Assembly (NCBI RefSeq): GCF_000001735.4
Contig: NC_003075.7
Span: 6,635,001-6,699,000, forward strand
Direction of reading: 5' to 3'
DNA length: 64,000 bases
From: Arabidopsis thaliana
Taxonomy: Eukaryota; Streptophyta; Magnoliopsida; Brassicales; Brassicaceae
Shown: in pieces, positions 33,556 to 44,497 of the stretch
How the letters are laid out: every line of letters begins with the position of its first letter
Position numbering within the stretch: position 1 is the stretch's first letter
Translations under genes and position numbers: made by a program
Notes under the pieces: generated by a model
Told to the model about the DNA's origin: nothing
The model's input: only the letters and a program-made list of their open reading frames with translations
Databases searched by the model: none

Positions 33556-33898
33556 ATTCATGCATACATCCATACATGCATATATCCATACATGCATACA
33601 TCCATACATGCATATATCCATACATGCATTCATGCATACATCCATACATGCATACATCCATACATGCATTCATGCATACATCCATACATGCATTCATGCA
33701 TACATCCATACATGCATTCATGCATACATCCATACATCCATACATGCATACATTCATACATCCATACATGCATACATTCATACGTTCATGCATACATCCA
33801 TACATGCATACATTCATGCATACATCCATACATGCATACATTCATACATTCATACATGCATACATTCATACATTCATTCATGCATACACATGCATATA
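33556..33898. repeat. Tetranucleotide-based array (cata/catc/catg)n
   Basis: A run of about 340 bp made of cata, catc, catt and catg tetramers in 8- and 12-base higher-order patterns (catacatccatacatgcat). It is open in all three plus frames and one minus frame, giving the apparent His/Ile/Met-rich proteins. These are not genes. Confidence 0.95.
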
Positions 33899-34789
33899 TA
33901 TTTGCTTTCTTGATTTATTGATTAGATCATTGCTTGCTACTTTAGTACATTTGCTAACAACTTGTTCTTGTTTGTTTCTTGTGCTTATCTCAGTTTGTAA
34001 CGTGCTTGCTTGTTTCTTGCACTGTTCACTTTATTCCTTCTTTGTTTCATTGATTATTTGATCGTTGCTTGTCTTGTTTGTTTGTTTCCTTCTTGGTTCC
34101 TTGATTTATTTTACTTCATTGGGCAGCCTTCTTCTTGGATACTCGCTTACTTAATTGTTTCAATCAATTTCTTTACACACTCGTTTGCTTGTTTCCTTCT
34201 TTGATCATTTGGTTTTTCTTTTTCTTTTTTACTTTCGTCACTATTTCTTACATGAACTTCTCTACTTGTTTCGTTGTTTGCTTACGATTTTCATTTGGTT
34301 ACTCGCTTTCTTTTGCTTTCTTTACTTCTTACATAGTTCCATTGCTTGCTTAGACGTAATTGTTTAAGAAAACATCTCCACAACATCCTCCTTGTTCTTG
34401 CAAACTTCATTACTTAATTCCGTTTATGCGTATCTATTAAAATATCTACAACTCTTTAGCGAAACTTTATAATCCACACTATACAATTTAATTTGCTTTA
34501 TATGACATGTTTAGCAAAAAAAAATACAATTTGCTTTAATTTGGTTTTTATCCCCTTTTTCCATTGGATTATTATTATCTTTACAAAAAAAAGAAAAATA
34601 ATGTTTTGCTCTGACATGTTCTAAAACTTGTGGATCAAAATATTAGTAAATAAAAAACTTATATGATTAAGTATTATTTGACACATCTCATGATCTAAAT
34701 TAAATTCCATTCCCCTTTCATTTCCTTAATTCCACAATATGCAATTGTATTTTGGTTTTTTCCCCCTTAATTATTCTTTTTATCGGGAC
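33899..34789. other. T-rich sequence resembling decayed minisatellite
   Basis: Up to about 34340 there are repeated 'cttgcttgtttcttg' words like a diverged extension of the minisatellite at 29620-30300; the rest is AT-rich. No gene is seen. Confidence 0.45.
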
Positions 34790-36210
34790 TTTTTGATATA
34801 TGGTTATTTTTTCATAAGTGTCTTTTTCGTAACTTTCTGTAAAAATATTTAGGGTTATTTTTCTGTCATTGTGCCTCTTTATTACAACTTTCTGTTATAA
34901 TATCGATAGTTATCTTTTTCGTTTGTGTCTGTCGCATGTTTCCTTATGAATAGTTGTCCACTTAAATATTTGTAACTGTTGAACTATATATATTCCTCCT
35001 TCTTCTTAAGTAATTTCTAAATTTTTGTTCTTTACCACAAATTATTTGTTTCATGATGAATCCAAAAACATGCCTTTTGCATTTCTGAACGGTTTTGTTT
35101 TATTATCGCAACATTCATTTGGTAAAATGTTGACGGTCACTTTTTTTTGTTCATGTATCTTCATCGTAACTTTCTGCTAACATTGACGGTTATTTTTTCC
35201 GTTAAATACTTTTTTATCGCAATTTTTCGTTTGTATCTTTGTCATTTTAATATTGACGGTTATTTTTTGTTGTGTTTTTTATCGCAACATTTTGTTAAAA
35301 TATTTACAATTACTTTTTTAGTTAGTGTATTTTCATCGTATCTTTCTATTTACATTGACGGTTATTTTTTCCTTTAGTGTTTTCTTATCGCAATTTTTTA
35401 TTTGTGTCTTTTTATCGTGACTTTCTGTTATTATCAACAGTTTCCATTTGTTTCTTTTTATCGTAACTTCGTAAAAATTATTTACAGTTATTTTTTTGGT
35501 TCTGTCTCTTTTATCGTAACTTTTCGTGAAAATATTGACGGTTACTTTTATTCATATCTTTTCATCGTAACTTTTCATTAATATTGGAGGTTGTTTCGTT
35601 AGTTATGTCTTTTCATCCTAATTTTTTATTAACATTGATTGTTATTTTTCTTTTAGTGTTTTGTTTATCGTAAATTTTCATAAAAATATTAAAAGATATT
35701 TTTCTTTGGTTGTGTCTCTTTATTGCAATTTTCCGTTAAAACATTGATGGTTATGTTTTCGATTGTTTCATTTTATCTCAACTTTCTGTTACAATATTGA
35801 CAGTTACTGTTTTCGTTGATGTTTTTTCATCATAACTTTCCCTTAACATTGACTATTATATTTTTTGTTTTTGTTTTTTATCATAACTTTTCATAAAATT
35901 ATTGACAGTTATTTTTTCTCGGTTATGTATTTTCGTTGCAACTTTCCGTTATAATATTGACAATTATTTGTTGCATTTGAGTCTTTTTATCGCACTTTTC
36001 CGTTAAAATATTGACACTTGCCTTTTTCCATTCATATCTTTTATTGGTACTTTTGGTTAACTTAGTTACAATTATTTTTTCTATTTGTATATTTACATCG
36101 CAATTTTGGTTAAAACATTGATTATTACTTTATTTGTGTCTTTTTATCGTAATTGTCCAGGTTTTTTCTGTATCATCTTTTATTGCAACTTTTTATAAAA
36201 TATTGATGGT
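34790..36210. repeat. Degenerate ~60-bp tandem array (right copy)
   Basis: The same unit family and orientation as 24405-25975 (tttttatcgtaac then attgacggttattttt). Some consecutive units match the left array in order, for example the stretch around 34960-35080 (gttgtccacttaaatatttg, then attatttgtttcatgatgaa) matches 25290-25410. The two arrays are therefore copies of one array or halves split by the core. Confidence 0.85.
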
Positions 36211-36239
36211 TTTTTTTGAATAATTATTAAATTTTATAA

Positions 36240-36318
36240 CATATAATTTTTTAAAAATAAATTATTATATAAATATTTTAGATTATTTCCCGCAATATCG
36301 CGGGGGTCCCAATCCTAG
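36240..36318 (+). mobile_element. Helitron 3' terminus (hairpin plus CTAG)
   Basis: A hairpin cccgcaatatcgcggg at 36289-36304 lies 10 bp before CTAG at 36315-36318, which is followed by T. Helitrons have this arrangement at the 3' end and insert between A and T. It closes the right-hand 60-bp array, so the arrays and perhaps the whole 24.4-36.3 kb block may be one Helitron. I could not find a convincing 5' TC end. Confidence 0.7.
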
Positions 36319-36724
36319 TTATTATTAATGTTAACTAATATATTGCGTTGAATGGTAGACATGTTTTTCAGGTTTTGTAAATGTGATTCCACTGAATACA
36401 TATCAGTATACCACTCACAAAAACTAGATTGGATTTATAAGAAAATTATTAATCAAAAACAATTCATAAAATTCAATAGTAGTAATATCGGAGAGAACTA
36501 AATTATGGTAATGTAATGATGAAAGGATACTTATTTGAAGTTGAAACTAGAGATGTCCCTTTTTTTTTTTTTTTTTACTTTATTAGTTTACAAAATCATA
36601 ATTCTTGTTTACAACAAACATTCATGAGAAAACTTGGACACGAATGATACAGATACCACAATTGAGTACATATTTTTCATTTTTGGGTATGGTTTCGGTT
36701 TAGTTTGAATTGGTTAAACTAGAT
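36319..36724. other. AT-rich spacer between Helitron end and KLCR1 copy
   Basis: No gene is seen. A T20-type run lies at about 36558-36577. Confidence 0.4.
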
Positions 36725-37548
36725 TACATATCCTTAATGAAAACTACGTACTGTGCAAAAACATTAAAGACTTTCTTTGTGATGGTTATGTAATTTGCGG
36801 GATAGAGGATGATTTAATTGAGATATTAGAGAGGAAAAACTTGGGACTTCACATTCGGCTTTGAGGACGAGAAAAAGCGCTTGGTCGAGCTCTTAAAGGA
36901 AGATGGGGTCGTGTTGCTCCAAAATCTGATTGATCCAAACGCAAGACCTCCCAATAAAGAGTCCTCTGCTAAGAAATGGTCGAGCCTCGGTTTCAAGGAC
37001 CCTAGCCCCAAGAAAAATGTAAGGTATATCCTCAAACTTGCGTTCCAAGCCTCCATTTATTCTCTTTGGAAGGAAAGGAATAGCAGATTGCATACAGTTC
37101 TCATTACAAAAATCAAGAACAATCATTAGGTGCAAACTTGATCCTCTCTTGCTCTCTCTAGAGTTCAAGAGAACTCTCCTAACGTTATATCCTTTTTGGT
37201 CACTTGGTTTGAGTTGTTTCAGTATTAGCCTATTAGGTGTTCGCAAGTTTGGAAATATGTTTTCCCTTGCTTGCTTTCGATGCTATTGTGCTTATTTAAT
37301 GGAAGTTTAGTTATTTTTTAAATAAACGTTATGAGTAAAAATTATCATATATAAGAAATCATCCACATATATATTCAATATTTTATTTTATTGTTATTGT
37401 TATATTTTTTATCTGATCTATTTTCTGTATCATAAATCTGAGGTTTATGAATTAATTTCATGTATAGTGTTTGTATTTGAGTTTGGTGAAATACTGCCAA
37501 GATGGTGTGATGCTTGTTTGAGTCTGAGAATTTCTTTAATTCAATGAC
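36725..37548 (+). pseudogene. Duplicated 3' end of KLCR1, broken
   Basis: The left part (36725-36997) matches the end of KLCR1 intron 3 and exon 4. The right part (37336-37548) matches the KLCR1 3' UTR and flank up to 24246. The copy has lost the intron acceptor (tgcag became tgcgg), has frame-breaking changes and carries a LINE fragment at 36998-37335 exactly where the stop codon of KLCR1 should be. It is in the same orientation as KLCR1, 13 kb away. It cannot make a KLCR protein. Confidence 0.9.
36998..37335 (+). mobile_element. LINE 3'-end fragment inside the KLCR1 copy
   Basis: The frame reads ILKLAFQASIYSLWKERNSR, the stretch between zinc finger and RNase H in plant LINE ORF2. It goes on in shifted frames to an A/T-rich tail at about 37315-37335. 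Comparison with intact KLCR1 shows that it interrupts the duplicated sequence, so it is a 5'-truncated insertion younger than the duplication. Confidence 0.75.
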
Positions 37549-40067
37549 CTTTTTTTATACATGTTATAAAATATTATGGATACTTGCAAGTCTTCTCCTA
37601 TTTACTTGTACAAATTTGATTTTTGATTCAGCTACTATGTGACTTGTATGACAAATACAGTCGAAACTTAATATGATATTCGGTACCCAAATGACAAAAA
37701 CCCACGTACATCAAAAGCAGAGAGGCTTTATAAGAAATCTATGACTATCAATTTTATTTTTTCCCATAAATTATATGCATGGTAGAAATATTATGAAATG
37801 AGTTTCCTTAACTATGGTTGGCAACTAAAAATGTCTTTAGTGACAAAAATATGCAACTTTTCTACAAACTGCAAATATTAGTTTAGATTAAATCAAACAA
37901 ATCATGCCTTCAAAAATCTGTAAAACAAATCTTTTTATTTTTAACGCCGGTGGCACCATAGACGAAATCGACAATTTTGAAGGTTGGAGTTGGATTTGTC
38001 TGAATTTTTTTTTTATTGGAATTTGGAAAGCAGCTGAAAGATGACTAAATGCGCAGCAAAACTCTTCATTCAGGCTTGGCGTAACTTGAATTTGTTTTCT
38101 TTCTTCTATTTTTTTAGTTTCATTCTAGTTTCCGATCAAGTCTTATGGTTAAAATACTCAATTATATACTCATCATTTAGGCATCGAAAACGGTCCTAAC
38201 AAAACACCAAACATATATTCCTAGGCTTTCACGTGTTTAATTCTTACCCGCATGATACATTTCCCTCAAATGGATTGACATAATGCTATTGTTGTTAACT
38301 TTTTGTTTGACACAAAATCTATCTAGCAAATTTTTTATAGTTATAGATTTAATATACGCAATGTTAGCTTGATTTTGTTTCTAACTTAAGGAAAAGTTGA
38401 AGGATGTTTTAATTTGCAAGGTTCTCTTTCAAAAAGATTTCGTGTAAATTCGACAACGGCCTCAAACCTACTCTAATCCTGACTCTAAATAATATTATAG
38501 GTTGAAAGCTTTGTAATTATTGTTTACTAAAATAAGAGAAGAAAACATTATTACTTACTCTCCTTTAGAAATATATGTTTGCATTATGCTGTATATATAG
38601 ATGAATAAATGCCATAAACGTTTAAATGTGTGTTGGTAGATGTCATTTTACTTCATTCTTAGAGGTCTCTTCTATCAAATTTAGTTACGTATATAAATAT
38701 AGATGTCTTGTGCTTTCTTGCAAGGAAATAAACAGAGATAATATACTATTTCATACACATCCACACACATATAGATGTCTTTTTGTTTGTTGCATGGATG
38801 TAGACATACATCCATTCACATTTCCAAGTATATACACTAACCTAATGACCTAATGTTCTTGAGAGAGACTTCTTTCACAACCTCTTCTAGAATGTGAGTT
38901 TCTTATATTTTTGTTGGTATAAAGTATTTGAACATCTTTATCAAAAGTTAAAATGTTTGACCATATTCTTGGTAATTCAACCGGTAAGTAAATGTTATTC
39001 TTCTATGACAGAACCCTTAATTTTGCCTGTTGTATACTAGAGGTTTGGTTGGGTGAAAAGTGGGCATGATAAAAAGAACAACATTTAGTTTTCCTCCTTG
39101 ATTTTTCTAAATTAGAGTTTCGTATCAAAATACCTAAAAAAGCTTGTTTTGTGGTGCTTCCAATTTCGAAATCGGCTAAACTTTTTCCACATGATTTCTT
39201 CTTTTACGATAGTAAGATTTAGAAGAAAATAAAAACTGAATAACGTCAGATTTTCCTTAATAAAAGAAGAAGAAAAATCTCACAACATTTTAAGTTCCTT
39301 TATTTTTTTGATATGTGCCCTAATAAATGCAGTGAAATAAGCTCACAACAAAAGATGCACAACGAGATAAAGCCAAATGAAATTTAGTACTGGTATACAA
39401 ATTTTAATGACACGTTAATACTCTTTTTCGTTTTGGTTTTATAATCGTACTTAATATTCATAACTAGCTTCGAATCTGGTATTTGTATACTTAAAAAGCT
39501 TACATCAGCCAATCTACTATCATTGAAATTGTAGTGAGAAAATCTAATATAATTCTTTAGTGACTGTTTGTCAAAAAAAAAAAAAACTCATGTCTAAAGT
39601 ACATAACAAATTCAAATTTTGATACAAAATTAGTTATTTGTATTTGTTGTGACCATTTCTATTCTACATTTTGTTTGATTATTAGTTGAATTATTCTTAG
39701 TTAAATAGAGCAAACAAATTAAATTAAATGATTTCTTAATCTATAATTACTGTAAATACTTCAAACATCTTTTAAATAGAAACAAATAAAATAATTACTA
39801 AGACATTTGTCCTTATATAAGTCTAATAAATGTGTGTTTTAATTCAATACCTCCAAAAATAATTTCAAAAAACTAGAGTTACTGAATTGGTGCTTTCACA
39901 CGGTGCATGCATTGTATTCACACCTATATGCATGTCATATATTCATGGTCTCTATGATCTCGCTCTATATAAACACCACCCAATCGACCAACCTTCTTCT
40001 CTGATTATTTTCTCAAATTATTTAATTAATTTCTTCTTCTTCATCACCACCAATTACACTCAAAATT
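37549..40067. other. Intergenic region and SWEET7 promoter
   Basis: A 2.5-kb AT-rich region with no recognisable gene or element. The frames at 38626-38853 and 39887-40162 have no family match; the latter overlaps the SWEET7 leader and first exon in another phase. Confidence 0.5.
39964..39972 (+). promoter_or_regulatory. TATA box of SWEET7
   Basis: ctatataaa lies 96-104 bases before the ATG at 40068, followed by a CA/CT-rich leader. This spacing suits a transcription start near 39998-40005. Confidence 0.65.
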
Positions 40068-41718
40068 ATGGTGTTTGCACATTTGAACCTTCTTCGGAAG
40101 ATTGTGGGGATTATAGGTTAGTCCAGAATTTTGACATCTACAAGTTATTATATCTATCATGATTTTTTTGTCCCTTCTTCTTAACTTTGGATGATCTTGT
40201 TTGCAGGAAACTTCATCGCTCTATGTCTGTTCTTGTCACCAACGTAAGTATTTTGCTATATCTATGATTTAAATAAAATTCCAGAAACAATGAAAGATAC
40301 GTGAAAAAGAGATTCATAAAAACGAAAATCGTATTTCTTAAAGAAAACCAAACTTGTTTCATGAATTTAACACATGCATGGTTCATCCTGACTACTGAAA
40401 GATCTGAAATTTTTTGTTTTTCATTCTCACTGCAGCTTTCAAAATTTTCTTTGTGTAGTATAATCACAATGTGAAAATTGATACTTTTTTCCTCATAATA
40501 TAATGTTTTTTCCTATTATACTAATTGATAACAATTAAGAAAGTTTATTTATGTAATAGAGTTTCTTCCAAAACAAGAGAAAAACTAAAAGTATGTATCA
40601 TCAATAAATGACTAATACTTTTAATAAATGTCTCATTACATCAGGCCAACATTTGTTCGGATAGTGAAAAAGAAGTCAGTGGAGGAATATTCACCAATAC
40701 CGTATTTAGCGACTCTTATAAACTGTTTGGTTTGGGTTCTTTACGGACTACCAACGGTGCATCCGGACAGCACATTGGTCATTACAATAAACGGCACAGG
40801 GATCTTGATCGAAATCGTATTCCTTACGATCTTTTTCGTTTATTGTGGCCGCCAAAAACAGCGGTTGATAATATCCGCTGTTATAGCGGCTGAAACCGCG
40901 TTCATAGCTATTCTTGCGGTTTTGGTATTAACTCTCCAACACACTACCGAAAAACGTACTATGAGTGTTGGAATCGTATGTTGCGTTTTCAACGTTATGA
41001 TGTACGCTTCTCCATTGTCTGTTATGGTACGTAACGTTTCGTTTTTGTGTTTAAGATTTTAAAAGCTTTTGTTCTTTTTAGAGAAGTTATTGTTTCCTCT
41101 TTAACTCTTTTCCCTATTTTTGTTGGTTCATGTATTATTTTTTGTTTGACTAAATGATGATAGGAACCAAACACTACTTCATTAACCATTCTCATCTTTT
41201 TGTTGTTGTCCTTGCATGAAATATAAAGAAAATGGTAATAAAAACAAAAAGTGTGGAGTTCATGCCGTTTTGGTTATCGGTAGCTGGATTTCTAAACGCA
41301 GGCGTTTGGACAATTTATGCTCTCATGCCTTTCGACCCATTCATGGCTGTGAGTTTTGTTCACACTCTCTTTCATTATAATTTCATGTTTCACCTATAAA
41401 ACTATATTAACTACTTATGTGACAAAAAGAAAAATGTATATGTACATGAGTAAAGAATTTTCATGAAATAAAAATCTAAGCAATTTGTACATTTTACAAC
41501 TGTTGTTTTTCTATAATGGGTATTTGCAGATACCAAATGGAATTGGATGTTTATTTGGGCTAGCTCAACTAATATTGTATGGTGCCTACTATAAGTCCAC
41601 CAAAAGAATAATGGCGGAAAGAGAAAACCAACCTGGTTACGTCGGTTTATCAAGTGCGATCGCTCGTACCGGATCTGAGAAAACCGCGAATACCAACCAA
41701 GAACCTAACAATGTTTAA
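40068..41718 (+). CDS. SWEET7: Sugar transporter SWEET7
   Basis: A bidirectional sugar uniporter of the MtN3/saliva family with seven membrane helices (3-1-3), expected at the plasma membrane and transporting hexoses. Exons are 40068-40116, 40207-40243, 40645-41026, 41229-41348 and 41530-41718, together 258 residues as remembered for SWEET7. The first MtN3 unit contains [20 protein letters not shown] across the exon 2/3 junction and ITING with the conserved Asn. The linker helix region is [20 protein letters not shown]. The second unit contains [20 protein letters not shown] and [10 protein letters not shown] with the second pocket Asn. The C-terminal tail is hydrophilic ([15 protein letters not shown]). 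A shorter, non-standard junction is possible at exon 4, where the acceptor is the weak ataaag. Confidence 0.96.
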
Positions 41719-41889
41719 TTTGGTCTAGTGTTATTAAACTTCGGATTATGGGATTTTTTTCCCATCCAAGACTCTTAGTATATGAATAAGATGGAAACTT
41801 TCATTACTTTGTTTTTCTTTTTGTCTAAAATTCCATTACTTTGTTTTAAAATTCAAACTTTGTAATGCAATTTTGACGTCCCTTTTTTG

Positions 41890-42072
41890 AGGAGCAATAA
41901 GCTACTTTTCAAAGTTTCTGGTGTAATGTTCAAACTTTTATGATTATGCGGGGTTAAATTAAAATAAATTAGTCGTCGTCATTAGTCAACGTGACTCACT
42001 CACTCCACTCTCAAATTTTGAAATCAAACAGCTAAAAGCTATTCTCTTCTCCGAGGAAGAAGAAGCTATAGA
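41890..42072 (+). repeat. Partial copy of the DUF2439 gene promoter and leader
   Basis: This matches 55200-55385. Shared words are gattatgcgggg, aaatcaaacagc and attctcttctccgaggaaga, with a few substitutions. Similarity ends at the point where the ATG of the gene lies in the other copy. It sits 170 bp after the SWEET7 stop, so the promoter-like copy faces non-genic sequence. Confidence 0.8.
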
Positions 42073-42503
42073 GAATTGGAAATGCTCTAATGTTTCAAAT
42101 AGAACCTGGTTGCAAATTCATATGGTCAAAGCCACGCATTGACTTTTTTCATCCCAACCCAAATCCTCATTTACAAATAAATCCAAACTCTAAGAAAACA
42201 CAACAATGTTCACAAAAACACAAACACATCTTCAATATAGCAAACGCATAACATTTAAACCTACTATTTGTACACAGCTTTATGTCGGACCTACTATTTG
42301 GTCCAAGAAAATAATTCGGGACTTATAGACATACCAATCAAAACCAAAGCCTAAAGAAAACTAATCCACATAAACTTTGCAATTGCAACTAACTGATTCT
42401 ATACATGAGTAGAATAAATGATTATGCACTTTGTAAGCAGGCCATTAGAGAATAGCAAAGTTATCTTGATAAAGTTTTCCCCAAAAGTAAGCTTGTCTAC
42501 ATT

Positions 42504-42832
42504 CTACAGCTTCTCTAGTATGTTTTGATTAAACTCATCAAGAAAATCAGCATCAAATGCTTCATCTAAGCTATACTCAATGTCTAGTCTAGCTTCCGTT
42601 AGAGACGAGACATCAACTAAATTACATGGCCAGTAAGGAGGAACAGTCGAACTCAGACTACGTAGATGTGGTGCTACAATACATATCTGCCCTGAAACCC
42701 AACAATTGCTATAGATTTCTAAAGTTCTCAAACGCAACGTTTTGCTGAGATCAAGAACCTTGAAGTTATAGCAACGGACAAGATGCAACGTTAAGCTTTT
42801 GAGAACAGGACAACCAGAAAAAGAATCTTAGG
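42504..42832 (-). pseudogene. F-box/LRR (FBD-type) gene fragment
   Basis: The minus strand reads GCPVLKSLTLHLVRCYNFKV followed by LRLRTLEIYSNCW and APHLRSL. This is the leucine-rich repeat part of Arabidopsis F-box/LRR/FBD proteins. The F-box, the rest of the LRR and the FBD domain are absent. Upstream the frame stops at once (TAA at about 42829-42831), next to the start of the TRIM element. About 108 codons survive. Confidence 0.7.
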
Positions 42833-42841
42833 CATAGTAGA

Positions 42842-43187
42842 TGTAAAACCTCGACCGCCCCTATCAGTGGGCCTCACGTCTTCTCTCGGGCCTATGGGCC
42901 CACCCTTGTCCGCTAGTCCGTGCGCCGCGTCCGAAAAGCTTTAAAGACTTTTTACCGACCCTACAAATCACCACAAGATCTTTTTCCATGCTTTGTCACT
43001 CGCATGGTTCCGACAATGACTTCTGGGAATATCATCCATCCTGAAACTACTCCAGCCCAAGCATGTTTAACTGTGGAGTTCTCTTAGGACGTTTGACCGA
43101 AAAGATAAGTGCACACGTAGGTGGTCAAATCATTTCTTTTAAACCTCTCTGCATGCACCACCATATTCCTGAAATCGGGGTGTTACA
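42842..43187 (-). repeat. Complete LTR of the Cassandra-type element
   Basis: 346 bp, starting TGTAA and ending TTACA on the plus strand. It contains the GC-rich 'ggcctcacgtcttctctcgg' part and the 5S-like segment. The left flank is the F-box/LRR fragment. A clear 5-bp target duplication cannot be shown because the other end is truncated. Confidence 0.8.
43018..43130 (-). other. 5S rRNA-derived segment within the LTR
   Basis: On the minus strand AGTTAAACATGCTTGGGC (43072-43055) corresponds to the 5S rRNA A-box region (AGTTAAGCGTGCTTGGGC). GGATGGATGATA (43041-43030) corresponds to the C-box region (GGATGGGTGACC). The spacing and the flanking gagtag part agree with 5S rRNA. Both boxes have substitutions, so Pol III activity is uncertain. 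Confidence 0.85.
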
Positions 43188-43285
43188 ATTCACCTCCACT
43201 AACAGATCGCAACGTCCTCGTTGCACACCAAGACCGTAACCCCCAATGGTGCGAACCTTCTTGACTCCACACTCATTTGGGTTTG

Positions 43286-43297
43286 GCTCTGATACCA
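43286..43297 (-). other. Primer binding site for tRNA-iMet
   Basis: The minus strand reads TGGTATCAGAGC, the exact complement of the 3' end of initiator tRNA-Met, two bases after the LTR end TGTTACA. Confidence 0.9.
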
Positions 43298-43299
43298 CT

Positions 43300-43394
43300 T
43301 GTAACACCCCGACTGGCCCTACCAGTGGGCCTCATGTCTTCTCTCTATTAACAACTTGTAACACCCCGACCGGCCCTACCAGTGGGCCTCATGA
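43300..43394 (-). repeat. Twice-repeated LTR edge
   Basis: The LTR edge (tgtaacaccccgac followed by ggccctaccagtgggcctca) occurs at 43300 and again at 43357, 57 bp apart. The 5' LTR is thus a short broken tandem rather than a full LTR. Confidence 0.8.
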
Positions 43395-43899
43395 CAGATT
43401 CAAAACTCAAGAGGCATAGATTTAAAAATCAACTCACAATGACAATTCACGCTAGTGTATTCTAGCTATGTATGAATACTTCGCAAATAGGGTTTGTTGG
43501 ATCGGGTTGAAGAAGAAATGTTTTGAGATAAGCAATTTATTTGGTAACACGTATCAAAACTATATATTGAGACAAAAAAAAACAAAGAATCAAATGTACG
43601 TAATTTAATAATAAATTTTGGATTAAAACCAAAAGTGATGCAATACGAACACAAGAACAACGCTTTCAAAAAGCAAACACATACTTATTCATTTTTTTTG
43701 TTTTGTTCACAATGTATAATATTGGAGTATCAACTCCTACAAACTTGGAAGCACAAAGCAATAGAAAGGAAACATGGTTTCTGTCCTCAAAGAGAAAAAC
43801 ACAAATCCACAATGTTATTTGCAAAGCTTTATTAAAAGGAAAAACGAGATACTTAGTCAAATGTGACTTAGTCTTGATGGTATTTTGGGTTGGGCCGTC

Positions 43900-44436
43900 T
43901 TATGCATTAGTCGATTCTTCTTCATTTGCTTCTTTCACCTTCGCCGATGCTTCTTCATTTTCATCTTCTTCCTTTTTAGCAGCTGCAGTAGTCGCTCCTT
44001 CGGCTGTTTCAAAACCTATAACGCTGATACCTCCTTCCTCACGATGACGTGCAATAACAGACTTATAATATTTCAGTTCTCCATCGGAAGTATATATCCC
44101 TAAATCATTAGTTTTGCACCAAATCTTCATTTCATCGTAAAATACATCTAGATTAATAGTGCCGTACTGCTTCCATATAAGAACACGATAACCTTGAAGA
44201 CCTTTATTCTTACCACGATTATCATTAAGCTCGAGATTATAAGGGAAGTAATTCAGCACATACGCTTGATCTTCATCTTTAGAGTCTCTATAAATCTTAA
44301 CAGCACCAACATTAAGATCTCTATTAATTGCCCTAGACTCTCCATCCTTGGCATCATACGTCTTGCCATCACAGAAGCGTACGGTTACACACTTACCATA
44401 ACCATAATTAGAAACCTGATGCAACAATGGAGCCAT
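43900..44436 (-). CDS. Orphan tandem family protein, copy 1
   Basis: A 178-residue single-exon protein from ATG 44436 (MAPLLHQVSNYGYGKC) to TAA 43900. I recognise no family. It has no signal peptide or membrane helix. The body is Tyr/Asp-rich with KDGESRAIN, LNDNRGKNKGLQGYRVLIW and FYDEMKIWCKTNDLGIY, then a nearly invariant KYYKSVIARHREEGGISVIG and an acidic/alanine-rich tail ending EESTNA. The frame opens upstream without an ATG, so MAPLL is the start. It is one of three tandem copies on the same strand, with a shared promoter (TATTTAAG about 65 bp upstream) and 3' UTR. The intact frames argue for function. These are probably the hypothetical genes around At4g10860-At4g10880, from memory. 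Confidence 0.75.
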   Translation of the reverse strand: MAPLLHQVSNYGYGKCVTVRFCDGKTYDAKDGESRAINRDLNVGAVKIYRDSKDEDQAYVLNYFPYNLELNDNRGKNKGLQGYRVLIWKQYGTINLDVFYDEMKIWCKTNDLGIYTSDGELKYYKSVIARHREEGGISVIGFETAEGATTAAAKKEEDENEEASAKVKEANEEESTNA

Positions 44437-44497
44437 ATATATAAGATTGAAATGTTTCAAAGATTTTGTTTGATGTGAGAAATAATGAAGGAAGTCT

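Larger units (their letters stand above)
42842..43394 (-). mobile_element. Cassandra-type TRIM retrotransposon with 5S-like LTR, truncated
   Basis: On the minus strand this reads: partial 5' LTR (43394-43300, rearranged), tRNA-iMet primer binding site (43297-43286), an internal domain of only about 110 bp, and a complete 3' LTR (43187-42842, 346 bp). LTR ends are TGTAAAACCTCGACC and ATCGGGGTGTTACA, i.e. TG...CA with inverted terminal repeats. The LTR carries a 5S rRNA-derived segment. Very short internal region, iMet primer site and 5S in the LTR together define Cassandra. It is non-coding and would depend on proteins of other elements. GC content is well above its surroundings. Confidence 0.85.

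Noticed and set aside
33458..34061. His/Ile/Met-rich proteins up to 161 residues
   Set aside because: They arise from the tetranucleotide array and occur in all plus frames and one minus frame at once.
43125..43307. 60-codon minus-strand frame
   Set aside because: It spans the primer binding site and LTR edge of the TRIM element, which is non-coding by nature.
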